NCBI GenBank assembly: GCA_017623475.1
Contig: JAGAPC010000034.1
Location: 1 to 60,609 of the forward strand
Direction of reading: 5' to 3'
Source of the DNA: Clostridia bacterium
GTDB taxonomy: Bacteria > Bacillota > Clostridia > Oscillospirales > UBA644
Length of the DNA: 60,609 bases
Part shown: positions 40,620 to 49,017 of the stretch, piece by piece
Layout: every line of letters begins with the position of its first letter
How positions within the stretch are numbered: position 1 is the first letter of the stretch
The notes under the pieces: generated by a model
The model's input: only the letters and a program-made list of their open reading frames with translations
What the model was told of the DNA's origin: nothing
Databases searched by the model: none
Program-made: the position numbers and the translations under genes

Positions 40620-42445
40620 GCAGAAAGCAAAAAACCATGCTCGTCCAAATTCTTTTTTCTGCCTTTTTGTTTGCCGTGGCGTGCTTTTTGCCTCTTTCCG
40701 GATTTTGGAAAATCGTCGCCTTTGCCGTTCCCTATCTTCTGGTGGGCTTTTCCGTATTGAAAAACGCCGTCTTATCGGTTTTTCGCGGACAGATGCTGGA
40801 CGAAAATTTTCTGATGGCAATCGCTTCGGTGGGGGCGTTCGTTTTGGGCGAATATCCGGAAGGGGTCGCGGTGGTGTTGTTTTATCGGGTGGGGGAACTG
40901 TTTGAATCCTACGCCGTGGGCAAGAGCCGTGCGTCGGTCAGCGCGTTGATGTCCCTCTGTCCCGACGAGGTAACCGTTTTACGGAACGGCGAATGGGTCG
41001 TCGTTTCTCCCGAAGAAATCTCCGTGGGAGAATCGGTTCGGGTACTGCCCGGGGAAAAAATCCCCCTGGACGGTACGGTGTTGGAGGGATTTTCTTCCTT
41101 GGACACCCGATCCTTGACCGGAGAATTCATCCCCAAGGACGTGACGGCGGGAGATTCGGTCTTCAGCGGATGCGTCAACCTGACCGGCGTTCTGATCCTG
41201 CGGGCAGAAAAAGAATTTGAAGAAAGCACCGCTTCAAAAATCCTTGCCCTCGTGGAGGATGCCGCCGCCCACCGTTCCAAATCCGAGTCCTTCGTCACCA
41301 CCTTTGCCCGATATTACACCCCCATCGTCATCGCCGTGGCGCTGTTGGTGGGGATCCTGCCCCCCTTGTTCGGATCGGATTGGGCAACGTGGATCTATCG
41401 CGCCCTGGAATTTTTGGTGGTTTCCTGCCCCTGCGCTTTGGTGATCTCCGTTCCGTTGTCCTATTTCGGGGGCATCGGCGGAGCGTCCCGCAAAGGGATT
41501 TTAGTGAAAGGCTCCGACCGTCTGGAAGCCCTGGCAAAGGCAGATACGGTGGTGTTTGATAAAACCGGCACGCTGACCAAAGGGGTTTTTGAGGTCACGT
41601 CGGTGGATGCGGAAGATCCGGAGTTCGTCTTGGAAATCGCCGCTTTGTGTGAGCAATTTTCCCATCACCCCATCGCCCGATCTCTTCGGGAAGGGTGGGG
41701 CGGCAAATTGTCGGAGGAGCGCGTTTCCGATTTTGAAGAGATTGCCGGCTTCGGCGTTTCTGCCAAGGTGGACGGCATCCTTTATTTTGTCGGAAAAGAA
41801 GATTGGCTTTTGCAAAAGGGGTATTCTCTCCCCGCTGCCCAAGTGTCGGGGACCCGTATTTTCGTGGCAAATCAGGAAAAATGCCTCGGCGTGATTACCA
41901 TTTCCGATCGGTTGAAGGAAACCTCCGCCCCGTCGGTTTCTGCCCTGCGCCGTCTCGGAATCCGCCGGGTCGTGATGCTGACCGGGGACGGAATGTCCGC
42001 CGCCCAAGCCGTGGCAACGGAGTGCGGCATCGACGAGGTTCGGGCAAATCTGCTCCCCCGGGATAAGGTTGCCGCCCTGAAGGAAATCTCCGCAACCGCA
42101 AAGGGTTCGGTGGTTTTCGTAGGCGACGGCATGAACGACGCCCCGGTAATGACCGCCGCCCACGTAGGCGTTGCGATGGGAGGGATCGGCTCCGACGCCG
42201 CTATCGAGGCATCCGACGTGGTTCTGATGCAGGACGACCTTTCCGCCCTTCCGAAGGCAGTGTCCCTGGCGCGCAAGACCCACCGCATCGTAATGGAAAA
42301 TATGATCTTTTCCATTGCAGTCAAACTTTTGGTGATGATCCTTTGCGGATTTGGGGTTGCCAATATGTGGCACGCCGTTTTTGCCGACGTTGGCGTGTCA
42401 GTCATCGCCATACTGAACGCCATGCGGACCCTTTCCCGAAAATAA
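40616..42445 (+). CDS. heavy-metal translocating P1B-type ATPase (Zn/Cd/Pb type)
   Basis: 609 residues from ATG 40616, which overlaps the HMA gene stop. Six to eight membrane helices surround the CPC translocation motif (VSCPCALVIS). DKTGTLTKG holds the phosphorylated Asp, the HP motif is FSHHPIA, and GDGMNDAPVM ends the hinge. The actuator has the SLTGEFIP segment. N-terminal HMA domains are missing and replaced by the separate small protein. With the CadC-like regulator, Zn, Cd or Pb export is likeliest. It is slightly shorter than CadA (about 700) for that reason. Confidence 0.93.
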   Translation: MSRKQKTMLVQILFSAFLFAVACFLPLSGFWKIVAFAVPYLLVGFSVLKNAVLSVFRGQMLDENFLMAIASVGAFVLGEYPEGVAVVLFYRVGELFESYAVGKSRASVSALMSLCPDEVTVLRNGEWVVVSPEEISVGESVRVLPGEKIPLDGTVLEGFSSLDTRSLTGEFIPKDVTAGDSVFSGCVNLTGVLILRAEKEFEESTASKILALVEDAAAHRSKSESFVTTFARYYTPIVIAVALLVGILPPLFGSDWATWIYRALEFLVVSCPCALVISVPLSYFGGIGGASRKGILVKGSDRLEALAKADTVVFDKTGTLTKGVFEVTSVDAEDPEFVLEIAALCEQFSHHPIARSLREGWGGKLSEERVSDFEEIAGFGVSAKVDGILYFVGKEDWLLQKGYSLPAAQVSGTRIFVANQEKCLGVITISDRLKETSAPSVSALRRLGIRRVVMLTGDGMSAAQAVATECGIDEVRANLLPRDKVAALKEISATAKGSVVFVGDGMNDAPVMTAAHVGVAMGGIGSDAAIEASDVVLMQDDLSALPKAVSLARKTHRIVMENMIFSIAVKLLVMILCGFGVANMWHAVFADVGVSVIAILNAMRTLSRK

Positions 42446-42469
42446 AGGGAAAATATTTCCGTAAAACCC

Positions 42470-42498
42470 TTGAAAAACTCTTACAAATATGCTATAAT
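42470..42498 (+). promoter_or_regulatory. promoter of the phosphoesterase-galT unit
   Basis: TTGAAA at 42470-42475, TATAAT at 42493-42498, spacer 17, 24 bases before the ATG. Confidence 0.82.
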
Positions 42499-42521
42499 AA
42501 AACAAAAAAGGAATCTTTTCT

Positions 42522-43220
42522 ATGAAGCTTGGAATATTTACGGATTGCCACTACTCTTCTGCCGAATTGACCTGCGGACGTCGCCGCTGCAATCAATCCC
42601 TGCGGAAGATTGAAGAAGCGATGAATCATTTTACCGACGAAGCCTGTGAACTGGTTCTCTGCCTGGGGGATTTGCTGGATAAAGAAAAAACTCTGGAAGA
42701 GGAAGCGGAAAATTTGAAGGCGGTTTCCCGTCTTTTGGACCGTTATTCCACGCCGATGATGTGTATTATGGGAAATCACGACGGATTCTCTTTTTCCAAG
42801 GACGAATTTTATGAGATTTTGGGTGAAAACCGCCGTCCGAAAAATCTGGAAGCCGACGGCAAAACCCTGCTTTTTTTGGACGCCTGCTATTACACCGACG
42901 GCACGGCGTACTGTCACGAGCGCCCCGAGTGGAAAAATTCCTTTTATCCCCACCTAAAAGAGCTGAAGGAGTTGCTGCAGAAGGCAACGGATGAGGTTTA
43001 CGTCTTTTTGCACCAAAACCTGGAGCCCCAAGCAGAGATCAACCATCGGGTGAAAAACGGCGACGACGTGATTGCCATTCTGGAAGAAAGCGGAAAGGTC
43101 AAAAAAGTATTCCAAGGGCATTATCATCGCGGAAGCAACGCGGAGCACAACGGAATTGAGTACGTTACCTTCCCCGCCCTGTGCGAAGACGAAAACCGTT
43201 TTTATATCGTAGAGATTTAA
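42522..43220 (+). CDS. calcineurin-like metallophosphoesterase
   Basis: 232 residues. Metal-site motifs appear in order: FTDCHYS, LGDLLD, MGNHDGF, FLHQN and QGHYHRG. The enzyme is cytoplasmic and would hydrolyse a phosphate ester or diester, with two divalent metals. The specific substrate is unknown. It resembles the PhoD/alkaline-phosphatase-like metallophosphoesterases of Clostridia near sugar genes. It precedes galT by 22 bases, so a role in sugar-phosphate turnover is possible but unproven. Confidence 0.86.
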   Translation: MKLGIFTDCHYSSAELTCGRRRCNQSLRKIEEAMNHFTDEACELVLCLGDLLDKEKTLEEEAENLKAVSRLLDRYSTPMMCIMGNHDGFSFSKDEFYEILGENRRPKNLEADGKTLLFLDACYYTDGTAYCHERPEWKNSFYPHLKELKELLQKATDEVYVFLHQNLEPQAEINHRVKNGDDVIAILEESGKVKKVFQGHYHRGSNAEHNGIEYVTFPALCEDENRFYIVEI

Positions 43221-43242
43221 TGCAGAAAAGAGAATTCAAAGA

Positions 43243-44742
43243 ATGATACAAACTTATTTGAAGCAACTCGTCAATTACGCAAAAGCCTATCTTATGCTCG
43301 CCCCCCGGGATGAGTATTATATCTTCAACCGCTTGCTGTTCCTTATGGGGCTGGACGATTGCGGTTCGGACGAGACGGTGCCCTCCGTCGAGGGTATGAC
43401 CGGTCCCGACGCCATTTTAGAGCCGATTTTGGCGGACGCCCTGCAACGGGGAATCATCGACGAAGGACAGACCGAGGCGTTTGCCGCCCAGTTGATGGAC
43501 ACCGTTTCCCTGCGCCCCTCCGAATTGCAGAAGATTTTTGAGGGAAAATACGCAATTTCTCCCAAAACCGCCACCGATTGGTTCCACGATTATTGCGAAA
43601 AGAACGATTATGTCAAGCGTTCCGCCATCGCTCGGAATCTCCGATGGGAAGCGGTGGGGGAGAAGGCGAATTTGATTATTACCGTCAATCTTTCCAAGCC
43701 GGAGGTGGATAACAAAAAATCCGCCGCCGCCTTGAAGCAAAAGCCCGGCGGTTATCCCTCCTGCGTCATCTGCCGTCAGAACGAGGGCTTTTCCGGTCAC
43801 GGCACCGTTCGGGATACCCTGCGCACCGTGGACGTCACGCTGGACGGTCAGCCCTGCTTTTGGCAATATTCTCCCTACGCCTATTTTAACGAGCACTCCA
43901 TCATTATCAATACGGAACATACGCCCATGATCGTCAATGCTGCGGCGCTTCGCCGATTGATGGATTTCGTCGATCAATACCCTCACTATTTTATCGGCTC
44001 CAACGCGGCGTTGCCTCGGATCGGCGGATCTCTTTTGGTGCACGATCACTACCAGGGCGGACTTGAAAAGATGCCCATGCACGCCGCCGTGGAAAGAACG
44101 GTGATTTCTAAACCGGATGCGGCGGTAAAGGTCAGCATCCTGGAATGGTTCAATTCCGCAGTACGGCTGGAATCAAGGGATCGCGACGCCATTGTTTCTT
44201 CCGCTTGCAGACTGATTGAAGCATGGCGGAATTATACCAATACGGTTTTGGGAATCCACGCAGAAACCAACGGCGAGGGCCACAATTCCTGCTCCCCCGT
44301 GGTGCGGAAAACCGACACCGGCTACGTGGTTGATCTGATCCTTCGCAACAATCGGGTTTCGGAAGAATACCCCGACGGAATCTTCCACGCCCATCCCCAA
44401 TACCATAATATCAAGAAGGAAAGCATCGGTTTGATCGAAGCGATGGGCTTGTTTATCCTGCCCGCCCGCTTGAACCGTCAGCTGTTTACCGAGGCGGTTG
44501 AGTATCTGTGCGGCAAAGAATTTGTCCCCGACCTTCTGCCGGAGGATATGAAGGTTCACGCCGATCTGATCGGGTTGCTTCTTTTCCGCCACGGAAACGG
44601 TCTTTCTCAAGACGAGGCAAAGGAAGTCATCCGCCAACGGGTCAATGAGGTCTGCTTTGAAATCCTTCGGAATACGGCGGTCTTCCCCGAAACGGCGGAG
44701 GGAAGCGGCGCTTTTGAATCTTTCGTAAAGGAAAATCTTTGA
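43243..44742 (+). CDS. galT: UDP-glucose-hexose-1-phosphate uridylyltransferase, class II
   Basis: 499 residues, the size of the Firmicutes GalT type 2 (TIGR01239), clearly longer than the E. coli type. The active-site motif is VHDHYQGG. Other family blocks are NEHSIIINTEHTPM, FIGSNAALPRIGGSL, NPSEVQ-like VSEEYPDGIFHAHPQYH and LPARLNRQL. It transfers UMP between hexose-1-phosphates, in the Leloir galactose pathway. No galK or galE is adjacent; it follows the phosphoesterase gene and overlaps nothing. Confidence 0.94.
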   Translation: MIQTYLKQLVNYAKAYLMLAPRDEYYIFNRLLFLMGLDDCGSDETVPSVEGMTGPDAILEPILADALQRGIIDEGQTEAFAAQLMDTVSLRPSELQKIFEGKYAISPKTATDWFHDYCEKNDYVKRSAIARNLRWEAVGEKANLIITVNLSKPEVDNKKSAAALKQKPGGYPSCVICRQNEGFSGHGTVRDTLRTVDVTLDGQPCFWQYSPYAYFNEHSIIINTEHTPMIVNAAALRRLMDFVDQYPHYFIGSNAALPRIGGSLLVHDHYQGGLEKMPMHAAVERTVISKPDAAVKVSILEWFNSAVRLESRDRDAIVSSACRLIEAWRNYTNTVLGIHAETNGEGHNSCSPVVRKTDTGYVVDLILRNNRVSEEYPDGIFHAHPQYHNIKKESIGLIEAMGLFILPARLNRQLFTEAVEYLCGKEFVPDLLPEDMKVHADLIGLLLFRHGNGLSQDEAKEVIRQRVNEVCFEILRNTAVFPETAEGSGAFESFVKENL

Positions 44743-44744
44743 TT

Positions 44745-44936
44745 ATGGCAGAAAAAAAGAAGCCCCAAAGCCGTTGCGAATGTTGTCTTTACTACGAATT
44801 TGACGAAAGCTTCGGTTGTATGGCGTGCAGTGTTCCCCTGGACGAGGACGAGGCGTTGCACTATTCCCGCCCCGGCTCTGCCTGCCCCTATTTCCGCTGG
44901 TACGACGAATACAAAAGCGTACAAAAACAAAATTAA
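44745..44936 (+). CDS. DUF6472-like cysteine-rich small protein
   Basis: 63 residues. Cysteines are spaced as CECCLYYEFDESFGCMACSV and ACPYFRWYDEY, the arrangement of a zinc-binding DUF6472 protein. Function is unknown. Translation starts at ATG 44745, 2 bases after the galT stop, so it is probably coupled to it. It ends before a bidirectional terminator. Confidence 0.78.
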   Translation: MAEKKKPQSRCECCLYYEFDESFGCMACSVPLDEDEALHYSRPGSACPYFRWYDEYKSVQKQN

Positions 44937-44944
44937 CGAAAAAA

Positions 44945-44974
44945 AAGCCACGGTCTGTTTTCAGTCCGTGGCTT
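44945..44974. terminator. bidirectional terminator between galT operon and ygjP-like gene
   Basis: AAGCCACGG (44945-44953) with CCGTGGCTT (44966-44974). The minus side is followed by eight T, so it strongly ends the YgjP transcript. Confidence 0.88.
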
Positions 44975-44976
44975 GT

Positions 44977-45486
44977 CTATTGTTTCAGCAGTTCCCGGCG
45001 TTTTTTCCAATCGGGAAGATACCGTTGCACGACGGCGTAAAATTTTTCCGAGTGATTTTTCTGCAGTACGTGGGCTAATTCGTGGACGATGACGTAATCG
45101 ATCGCTTCGGTGGGATACGCCATCAATCGCCAGGAATAGCAGATCCGATTTTTTGGACTGCAGGAGCCGAACCGCGTCTTTGCCGACGTGATGCGCACCG
45201 AAGCAGGGGAGAGCCCCATGATTTCTGCCCAGTGGTCGGTTTGTTTCGGCAGATATTCCTTTGCCCTTTTGCGCAATTCCGCCTCGTTCAATTCGATGGC
45301 TTCTTCTTTTTTCTTCCGTTTTTCCGTCCGTTCCAGCGCCCGACGCAGCCACGCTCGGTTTTGGCGGAAAAATGCGTCGATTTCCCGCTGCGGCATACGG
45401 ATCGGCGCTCGGACGATCACCCGAAGATCCGGGGTTACCTCCAACGCCACCGTCCGCCGTCGGGAACGGATCAAGGTATATTCCAT
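44977..45486 (-). CDS. YgjP-like metallopeptidase domain protein (DUF45)
   Basis: 169 residues from ATG 45486, with AAGGAG upstream; upstream frame extension to 45558 crosses the promoter. The zinc motif is VHELAHVLQKNHSEKFYAVV, matching HExxH plus a third His. The N-terminal IRSRRRTVALEVTPD and RFGSCSPKNRICYSWRLM blocks define the YgjP/WLM (DUF45) family, assumed metallopeptidases whose substrates are not known. It has its own promoter and stands alone. Confidence 0.9.
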   Translation of the reverse strand: MEYTLIRSRRRTVALEVTPDLRVIVRAPIRMPQREIDAFFRQNRAWLRRALERTEKRKKKEEAIELNEAELRKRAKEYLPKQTDHWAEIMGLSPASVRITSAKTRFGSCSPKNRICYSWRLMAYPTEAIDYVIVHELAHVLQKNHSEKFYAVVQRYLPDWKKRRELLKQ

Positions 45487-45505
45487 AACATCGCTCCTTT
45501 TCTTT

Positions 45506-45534
45506 ATTATATCCCGTTTTCCTTTTTTTGTCAA
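45506..45534 (-). promoter_or_regulatory. sigma-A promoter of the ygjP-like gene
   Basis: Minus-strand TTGACA at 45529-45534, TATAAT at 45506-45511, spacer 17. Confidence 0.88.
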
Positions 45535-45541
45535 GGGCAGA

Positions 45542-45576
45542 AAATACCGCAGACTCATCGTGAATCTGCGGTATTT
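45542..45576. terminator. terminator at the end of the phage-derived operon
   Basis: AAATACCGCAGA (45542-45553) with TCTGCGGTATTT (45565-45576), 12 bp. It begins 3 bases behind the stop of the endolysin gene and lies beside the ygjP promoter. Confidence 0.82.
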
Positions 45577-45578
45577 CC

Positions 45579-46340
45579 TTACTTCGATACCAAATCTTCA
45601 TCCACCCAACCGTAAACGTTGGAGGTTTTGTCGGTGTGGATCAGATGATAGGGGTGCTTTCGTCCGGGCAGATATCGGGTAACCCTTGCAGGTCCGGGCT
45701 TTGCCTTGTACCCCAGGCTTCCGTTGGAGGAAACGTAATGCTTCCCTCCGGAAAAGTTTACCAAATCGCCTACCTGCGGAGGTTTTGCTTCGACCGTTTC
45801 CGATTCGGCAGCTTCCTCCGTTTCGTAGGTAATCCAGGGCAATTTTCCGTGTCCGAGCCACTTTCGGTAGGTCAGATCGGTAATCACAACCCCGTCGTAT
45901 TTCCCGGTCAGGGTAGATTCCACCACCTTGCCGCCGCCCACGTAAATGCCGATATGCCGATCCATATAGACCGCCTCTCCGGGCACAATGTTTTCCATCG
46001 TTTGTTTCCGTTCCACGCACCGCTTTGCCATCGTATTGGCGCAGATATCCGGAACGTCGTTGGATCGGTATTTCGCTCCTCCGAAGGACTTGGAACGGTC
46101 TGCCGTCCAGCCCCAAAGGATTCCCTTGATCAACCCTACGCAGTCAAAGGCCCAGGGCGCGTCGGGAATTTTTCCCCGCAAAAGACTTTGTCTTCCGGCA
46201 GAATAATTTTGCGGATACTGCTTTACCTTTTGGGAGATCAGCCCCTCGCTGACCGCCGCCCCGAAGGTTCCCATCATATAGACGGTTTCGTAATGGTTTG
46301 CCACGTCCAACAGCTTGGCAACGAATTCTTTATTCGTCAT
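45579..46340 (-). CDS. phage endolysin, NlpC/P60 with C-terminal SH3-like wall binding
   Basis: 253 residues. The N-terminal part (about 1-150) is an NlpC/P60 peptidase: FDCVGLIKGILWGW holds the catalytic Cys and HIGIYVGGG the His. The C-terminal 75 residues (PPQVGDLVNFSGGKHYVSS through KTSNVYGWVDEDLV) look like the SH3-type cell-wall-binding unit common in clostridial lysins. It cleaves peptide links in peptidoglycan, probably at D-Glu-diaminopimelate. It overlaps the holin end by 11 bases, as lysis cassettes usually do. Confidence 0.88.
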   Translation of the reverse strand: MTNKEFVAKLLDVANHYETVYMMGTFGAAVSEGLISQKVKQYPQNYSAGRQSLLRGKIPDAPWAFDCVGLIKGILWGWTADRSKSFGGAKYRSNDVPDICANTMAKRCVERKQTMENIVPGEAVYMDRHIGIYVGGGKVVESTLTGKYDGVVITDLTYRKWLGHGKLPWITYETEEAAESETVEAKPPQVGDLVNFSGGKHYVSSNGSLGYKAKPGPARVTRYLPGRKHPYHLIHTDKTSNVYGWVDEDLVSK

Positions 46341-46542
46341 CGGTAATTTCCCCCTTTTTCCAGTTCATGACTGCCGCAAGCCCGGCGGCAACGGCGGCGG
46401 CAAACAATCCCAAAAGGGTGTTGGCAAAGCCCGTGGGATCGCTGACGTCGGCATCGGTCACCACCGCCAGAAGATTTGCCGTAAGATACCCGAGCATCGC
46501 CTGTCCGAAGGTGCGCAACGCCCGATAAAGCCATTCTTTCAT
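46330..46542 (-). CDS. phage holin
   Basis: 70 residues with two hydrophobic stretches, AMLGYLTANLLAVVTDA and FANTLLGLFAAAVAAGLAAVM, and a charged end (WKKGEITDDE). This is the size and pattern of holins that permit endolysin to reach the wall. AAGGAGA precedes the ATG. It sits directly upstream of the endolysin gene. Confidence 0.75.
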   Translation of the reverse strand: MKEWLYRALRTFGQAMLGYLTANLLAVVTDADVSDPTGFANTLLGLFAAAVAAGLAAVMNWKKGEITDDE

Positions 46543-46559
46543 GGTTTTCGTCTCCTTTC

Positions 46560-46823
46560 TTATTCGTGTGCCGTCTTGTTTAAGTATTTTTCCAAATCGT
46601 TTTTTGCCTGGGTCACGTTGCCGTCACAGCCCATCTGCTTCAGACCGTCCAGGCAGGCAAGAACTCCGTAGCAAATAACTCCCATCTCGGTTTTTACGTG
46701 GTCGATTTCCCGATCCTGATTTTTTTGATCCAGCCAAAACCGCAGGATTTTTACCGCCGCAGCGCCTAACACCGTAAGTCCGCTGACCACCGCCGCGGCG
46801 GTGATGATGGTTTCCCAAATCAT
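46560..46823 (-). CDS. small membrane protein, XhlA- or holin-like
   Basis: 87 residues: an N-terminal membrane helix (WETIITAAAVVSGLTVLGAAAVKIL) and a helical, charged rest with DQKNQDREIDHVKTEMGVI. This resembles XhlA or antiholin-like proteins of lysis cassettes. Its start overlaps the end of the amidase-like gene in an ATGA junction, so the two are translationally coupled. Confidence 0.65.
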   Translation of the reverse strand: MIWETIITAAAVVSGLTVLGAAAVKILRFWLDQKNQDREIDHVKTEMGVICYGVLACLDGLKQMGCDGNVTQAKNDLEKYLNKTAHE

Positions 46824-47389
46824 GTGCTCACCTCCGTAATATAGGCGGCGATGCCTGCCCGTTGCAATCGCTCGATACTGTCCTCTGCATCTCGGCGGGT
46901 GCGGTAATTTCCGGTTTGTACCCGAAATAACGTCCGATGCTCTCCTTGAAACAGCCCCTGCTCCAAGAGCTCTTCCACGGGAAGACCGTCATCGCAAAGG
47001 AGCGTTTTACGGCAAAAGTCAAACCGTTCTCCGTAAATGCGGAGGATTTCCTTTTGAATCCCCTTTAAAAGACGGATCAGAGGCTCCTTTTGATCTTCCG
47101 TAAGGGCTTTCGTGCTTCCTTCGATTAAAATCAAAATTCCTCTTCGCGGGGGAGAAAACTCGTCTTCGGGCTTCCCGTTTACCGCCCCCAGCCAATTTGC
47201 CGCCGAAGATAAAGGTGCCAACGCCGTTACCGTGCCGTCGGCAGAAAGATGATAGTGGGCGGTCTTCTTTTTGTCCGAAAGCCGCCTTTGACATTCTTCC
47301 CGATTGCCGTCGAAGAATTGCAGGTACAGCCGATCGGGCAGAACCCCCTCCCGGGAAAAACGAAAGGGTAAATATTGTTTGATAATCAC
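46820..47389 (-). CDS. amidase-like protein with C-terminal SPOR domain
   Basis: 189 residues from a GTG at 47389, set by GGAGG 10 bases upstream; no ATG fits. The first 135 residues resemble an N-acetylmuramoyl-alanine amidase 2 fold: HYHLSADGTVTALAPLSSAANW and ILILIEGSTKALTEDQKEPLIRLL, although the full zinc-ligand set is not obvious. The last 45 residues (RTLFRVQTGNYRTRRDAEDSIERL, then AGIAAYI) form a SPOR domain that binds denuded glycan strands. It follows the hub-like gene, where phage tail lysins are often placed. Confidence 0.68.
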   Translation of the reverse strand: MIIKQYLPFRFSREGVLPDRLYLQFFDGNREECQRRLSDKKKTAHYHLSADGTVTALAPLSSAANWLGAVNGKPEDEFSPPRRGILILIEGSTKALTEDQKEPLIRLLKGIQKEILRIYGERFDFCRKTLLCDDGLPVEELLEQGLFQGEHRTLFRVQTGNYRTRRDAEDSIERLQRAGIAAYITEVST

Positions 47390-47406
47390 GTATCGTTTAC
47401 CTCCAT

Positions 47407-48459
47407 TCAATGGGTGCTTCCCGTTGCCAAAATGGTTTCCCACGCCGTCGTCGAAAGGGGATCGGCGTCGGTCTCCCTTGCGGTAATGGTGTAGCGGAAG
47501 CGGTTGTAAAAATATACGGCGCGGATCTCCGTAATGCAGAACAGGGTTTCTCGGTTGATTCCGCAAACCGGAGCAATCACGTCGATGACCTGTCCCGGAA
47601 CGAAAACGTCGCTGTCGGTGGTAAATTCAATTTCCCCCAACCCCGGATTGGCGGACAGGATTTGTTGGGCGACCCGTTGCGCCTCTTCCTCGTTGGTTAC
47701 TACGGAATTGGTTGCCGACGCGCCGTATTGCCCGCTTCCGAACCTCCCGGACATTTCCCTTACGAGCAAGGGCTTCGTGGATACGCCTTCCACATCGGTT
47801 TGTTTGTTATAGATATATTGCGTGTTTTTACACTCTGCGGTGGAGGATCGGTAAAGGAAGGTCTGAAGATCCTCCAGCCGATTTGGCTTTCGTCCCGTAA
47901 GGTCAATACAAAGCGCCTCCTCAACCTTGGGCAGCACCGATTTCATCTGAAAGGTTTTCGTTTTATCGATCCACCAAACGAAGCCGTTTTCCTTCGCCAG
48001 ATAATCAAAGACCGAGGACGCCTTGGCAGGATAAAAGCGGTAAGGAAATCGTTGCGTCAGCCCCTCTTCCACCGTGCCCAACAGCAGTTGATCTTTCGGA
48101 TCGAGATAGGTGTTGAAAATGTATTTTGCAGCCTCGGAGGGGGACAACTCCTCCAGCGCGATCCCCGGCAGGCAGTACCGTTGCAGGATCTGCTCGTACC
48201 CCTGCCCCCGCAAGGTCATCGTAAAGCTTTCGGTGCTGTGACAGATCTGCTCCGCCTCCACCAAAATACCGCCCCACAAAAGGGTTTCGTCTTCCGAAAG
48301 AAGGATTTCCTGCCCTACCTTTGGAAGCTGCTCCGGGATGGCGTTGTAATGAAGGGTTGCCCGAAAGGAAGAACGCAACGCCCCGTAATGTCGGATGCTT
48401 AACGTTCCGTCTTCCAGGGCGCCCGTGTGGGGATTTCCCCCGATGGTTAAGGTAATCAC
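47407..48459 (-). CDS. phage tail/baseplate hub-like protein
   Basis: 350 residues starting with GTG at 48459, which overlaps the previous stop (GTGA). The N-terminal 110 residues resemble hub proteins (TLTIGGNPHTGALEDGTLSI and LLWGGILVEAEQICHSTESF), followed by domains with HNAI-like tail features; the pattern is that of XkdQ/gp27-type proteins. Its partner lacking here would be a tape-measure protein. It is the largest of the tail-type genes in the operon. Confidence 0.65.
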   Translation of the reverse strand: MITLTIGGNPHTGALEDGTLSIRHYGALRSSFRATLHYNAIPEQLPKVGQEILLSEDETLLWGGILVEAEQICHSTESFTMTLRGQGYEQILQRYCLPGIALEELSPSEAAKYIFNTYLDPKDQLLLGTVEEGLTQRFPYRFYPAKASSVFDYLAKENGFVWWIDKTKTFQMKSVLPKVEEALCIDLTGRKPNRLEDLQTFLYRSSTAECKNTQYIYNKQTDVEGVSTKPLLVREMSGRFGSGQYGASATNSVVTNEEEAQRVAQQILSANPGLGEIEFTTDSDVFVPGQVIDVIAPVCGINRETLFCITEIRAVYFYNRFRYTITARETDADPLSTTAWETILATGSTH

Positions 48460-48602
48460 GGCTCCACCACCCCTGCTTCAATCATTCTGCGGACGATCTC
48501 CCGACCGATTCGATCGGTCTCGTCCTTCGGTTCGGGACGCCGAAAAATCAGGATTTCCTGCGTTTCCGTATTTTTCGTGAGGGTTTCCGGATTAAATTCC
48601 AT
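48456..48602 (-). CDS. 48-residue protein between Gp15 and hub genes
   Basis: Translation is MEFNPETLTKNTETQEILIF followed by a charged helix with RPEPKDETDRIGREIVRRMI. An AAGGAGG site lies 5 bases before ATG 48602, and both ends overlap neighbours (11 bases with Gp15, GTGA with the hub gene), which supports a real gene. It is too short for domain recognition. A role as a tail-assembly chaperone part is possible by position only. Confidence 0.7.
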   Translation of the reverse strand: MEFNPETLTKNTETQEILIFRRPEPKDETDRIGREIVRRMIEAGVVEP

Positions 48603-49017
48603 AGTTTCCTCCTTTTTTGTAGCGCTCCAATAATTTGCGAAAGACCCACCAATGCACGGTGTCCGTATTTAAATCTATACCGTATTGGTTTAAAAAGTAA
48701 AGATAGATCCCTTCCCGCTTCTCCTGCGGCGAAAAGAGAGGCGCATAATATCCTTCTTCCGGAAGCGTTCCGCCGCAATAAAAACGGACGGCTTGGGTCA
48801 GCGCCTCGTCGCGGTCGTTCGGAATTTCAGGATACCAGATTTCAAGCACCCTTTGAAGAAAGGTTTCGTCTTCGTCCTCCGAGGTGTCCACGTATTCCAT
48901 AAACCGAAGGGCTGCGGTAAAATCCCATCGGATGGGATAAAATCTTCCGCCGATCTTCACCCGTTTCGGCAGGTTATAAAATGTAAAAGAATCAATCGAA
49001 GGTGCTTGCTTCTTCAT
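48592..49017 (-). CDS. Gp15-family phage protein
   Basis: 141 residues from ATG 49017, with GGAGGG upstream; the longer frame to 49107 is not supported. Blocks LPKRVKIGGRFYPIRWDFTAAL, YPEIPNDRDEALTQAVRFY and LYFLNQYGIDLNTDTVHWWVF match the Gp15 family, which is placed before the tape measure in many siphophages and likely acts in tail assembly. Here no tape-measure gene follows. It overlaps the tube-like gene by 26 bases. Confidence 0.78.
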   Translation of the reverse strand: MKKQAPSIDSFTFYNLPKRVKIGGRFYPIRWDFTAALRFMEYVDTSEDEDETFLQRVLEIWYPEIPNDRDEALTQAVRFYCGGTLPEEGYYAPLFSPQEKREGIYLYFLNQYGIDLNTDTVHWWVFRKLLERYKKGGNYGI

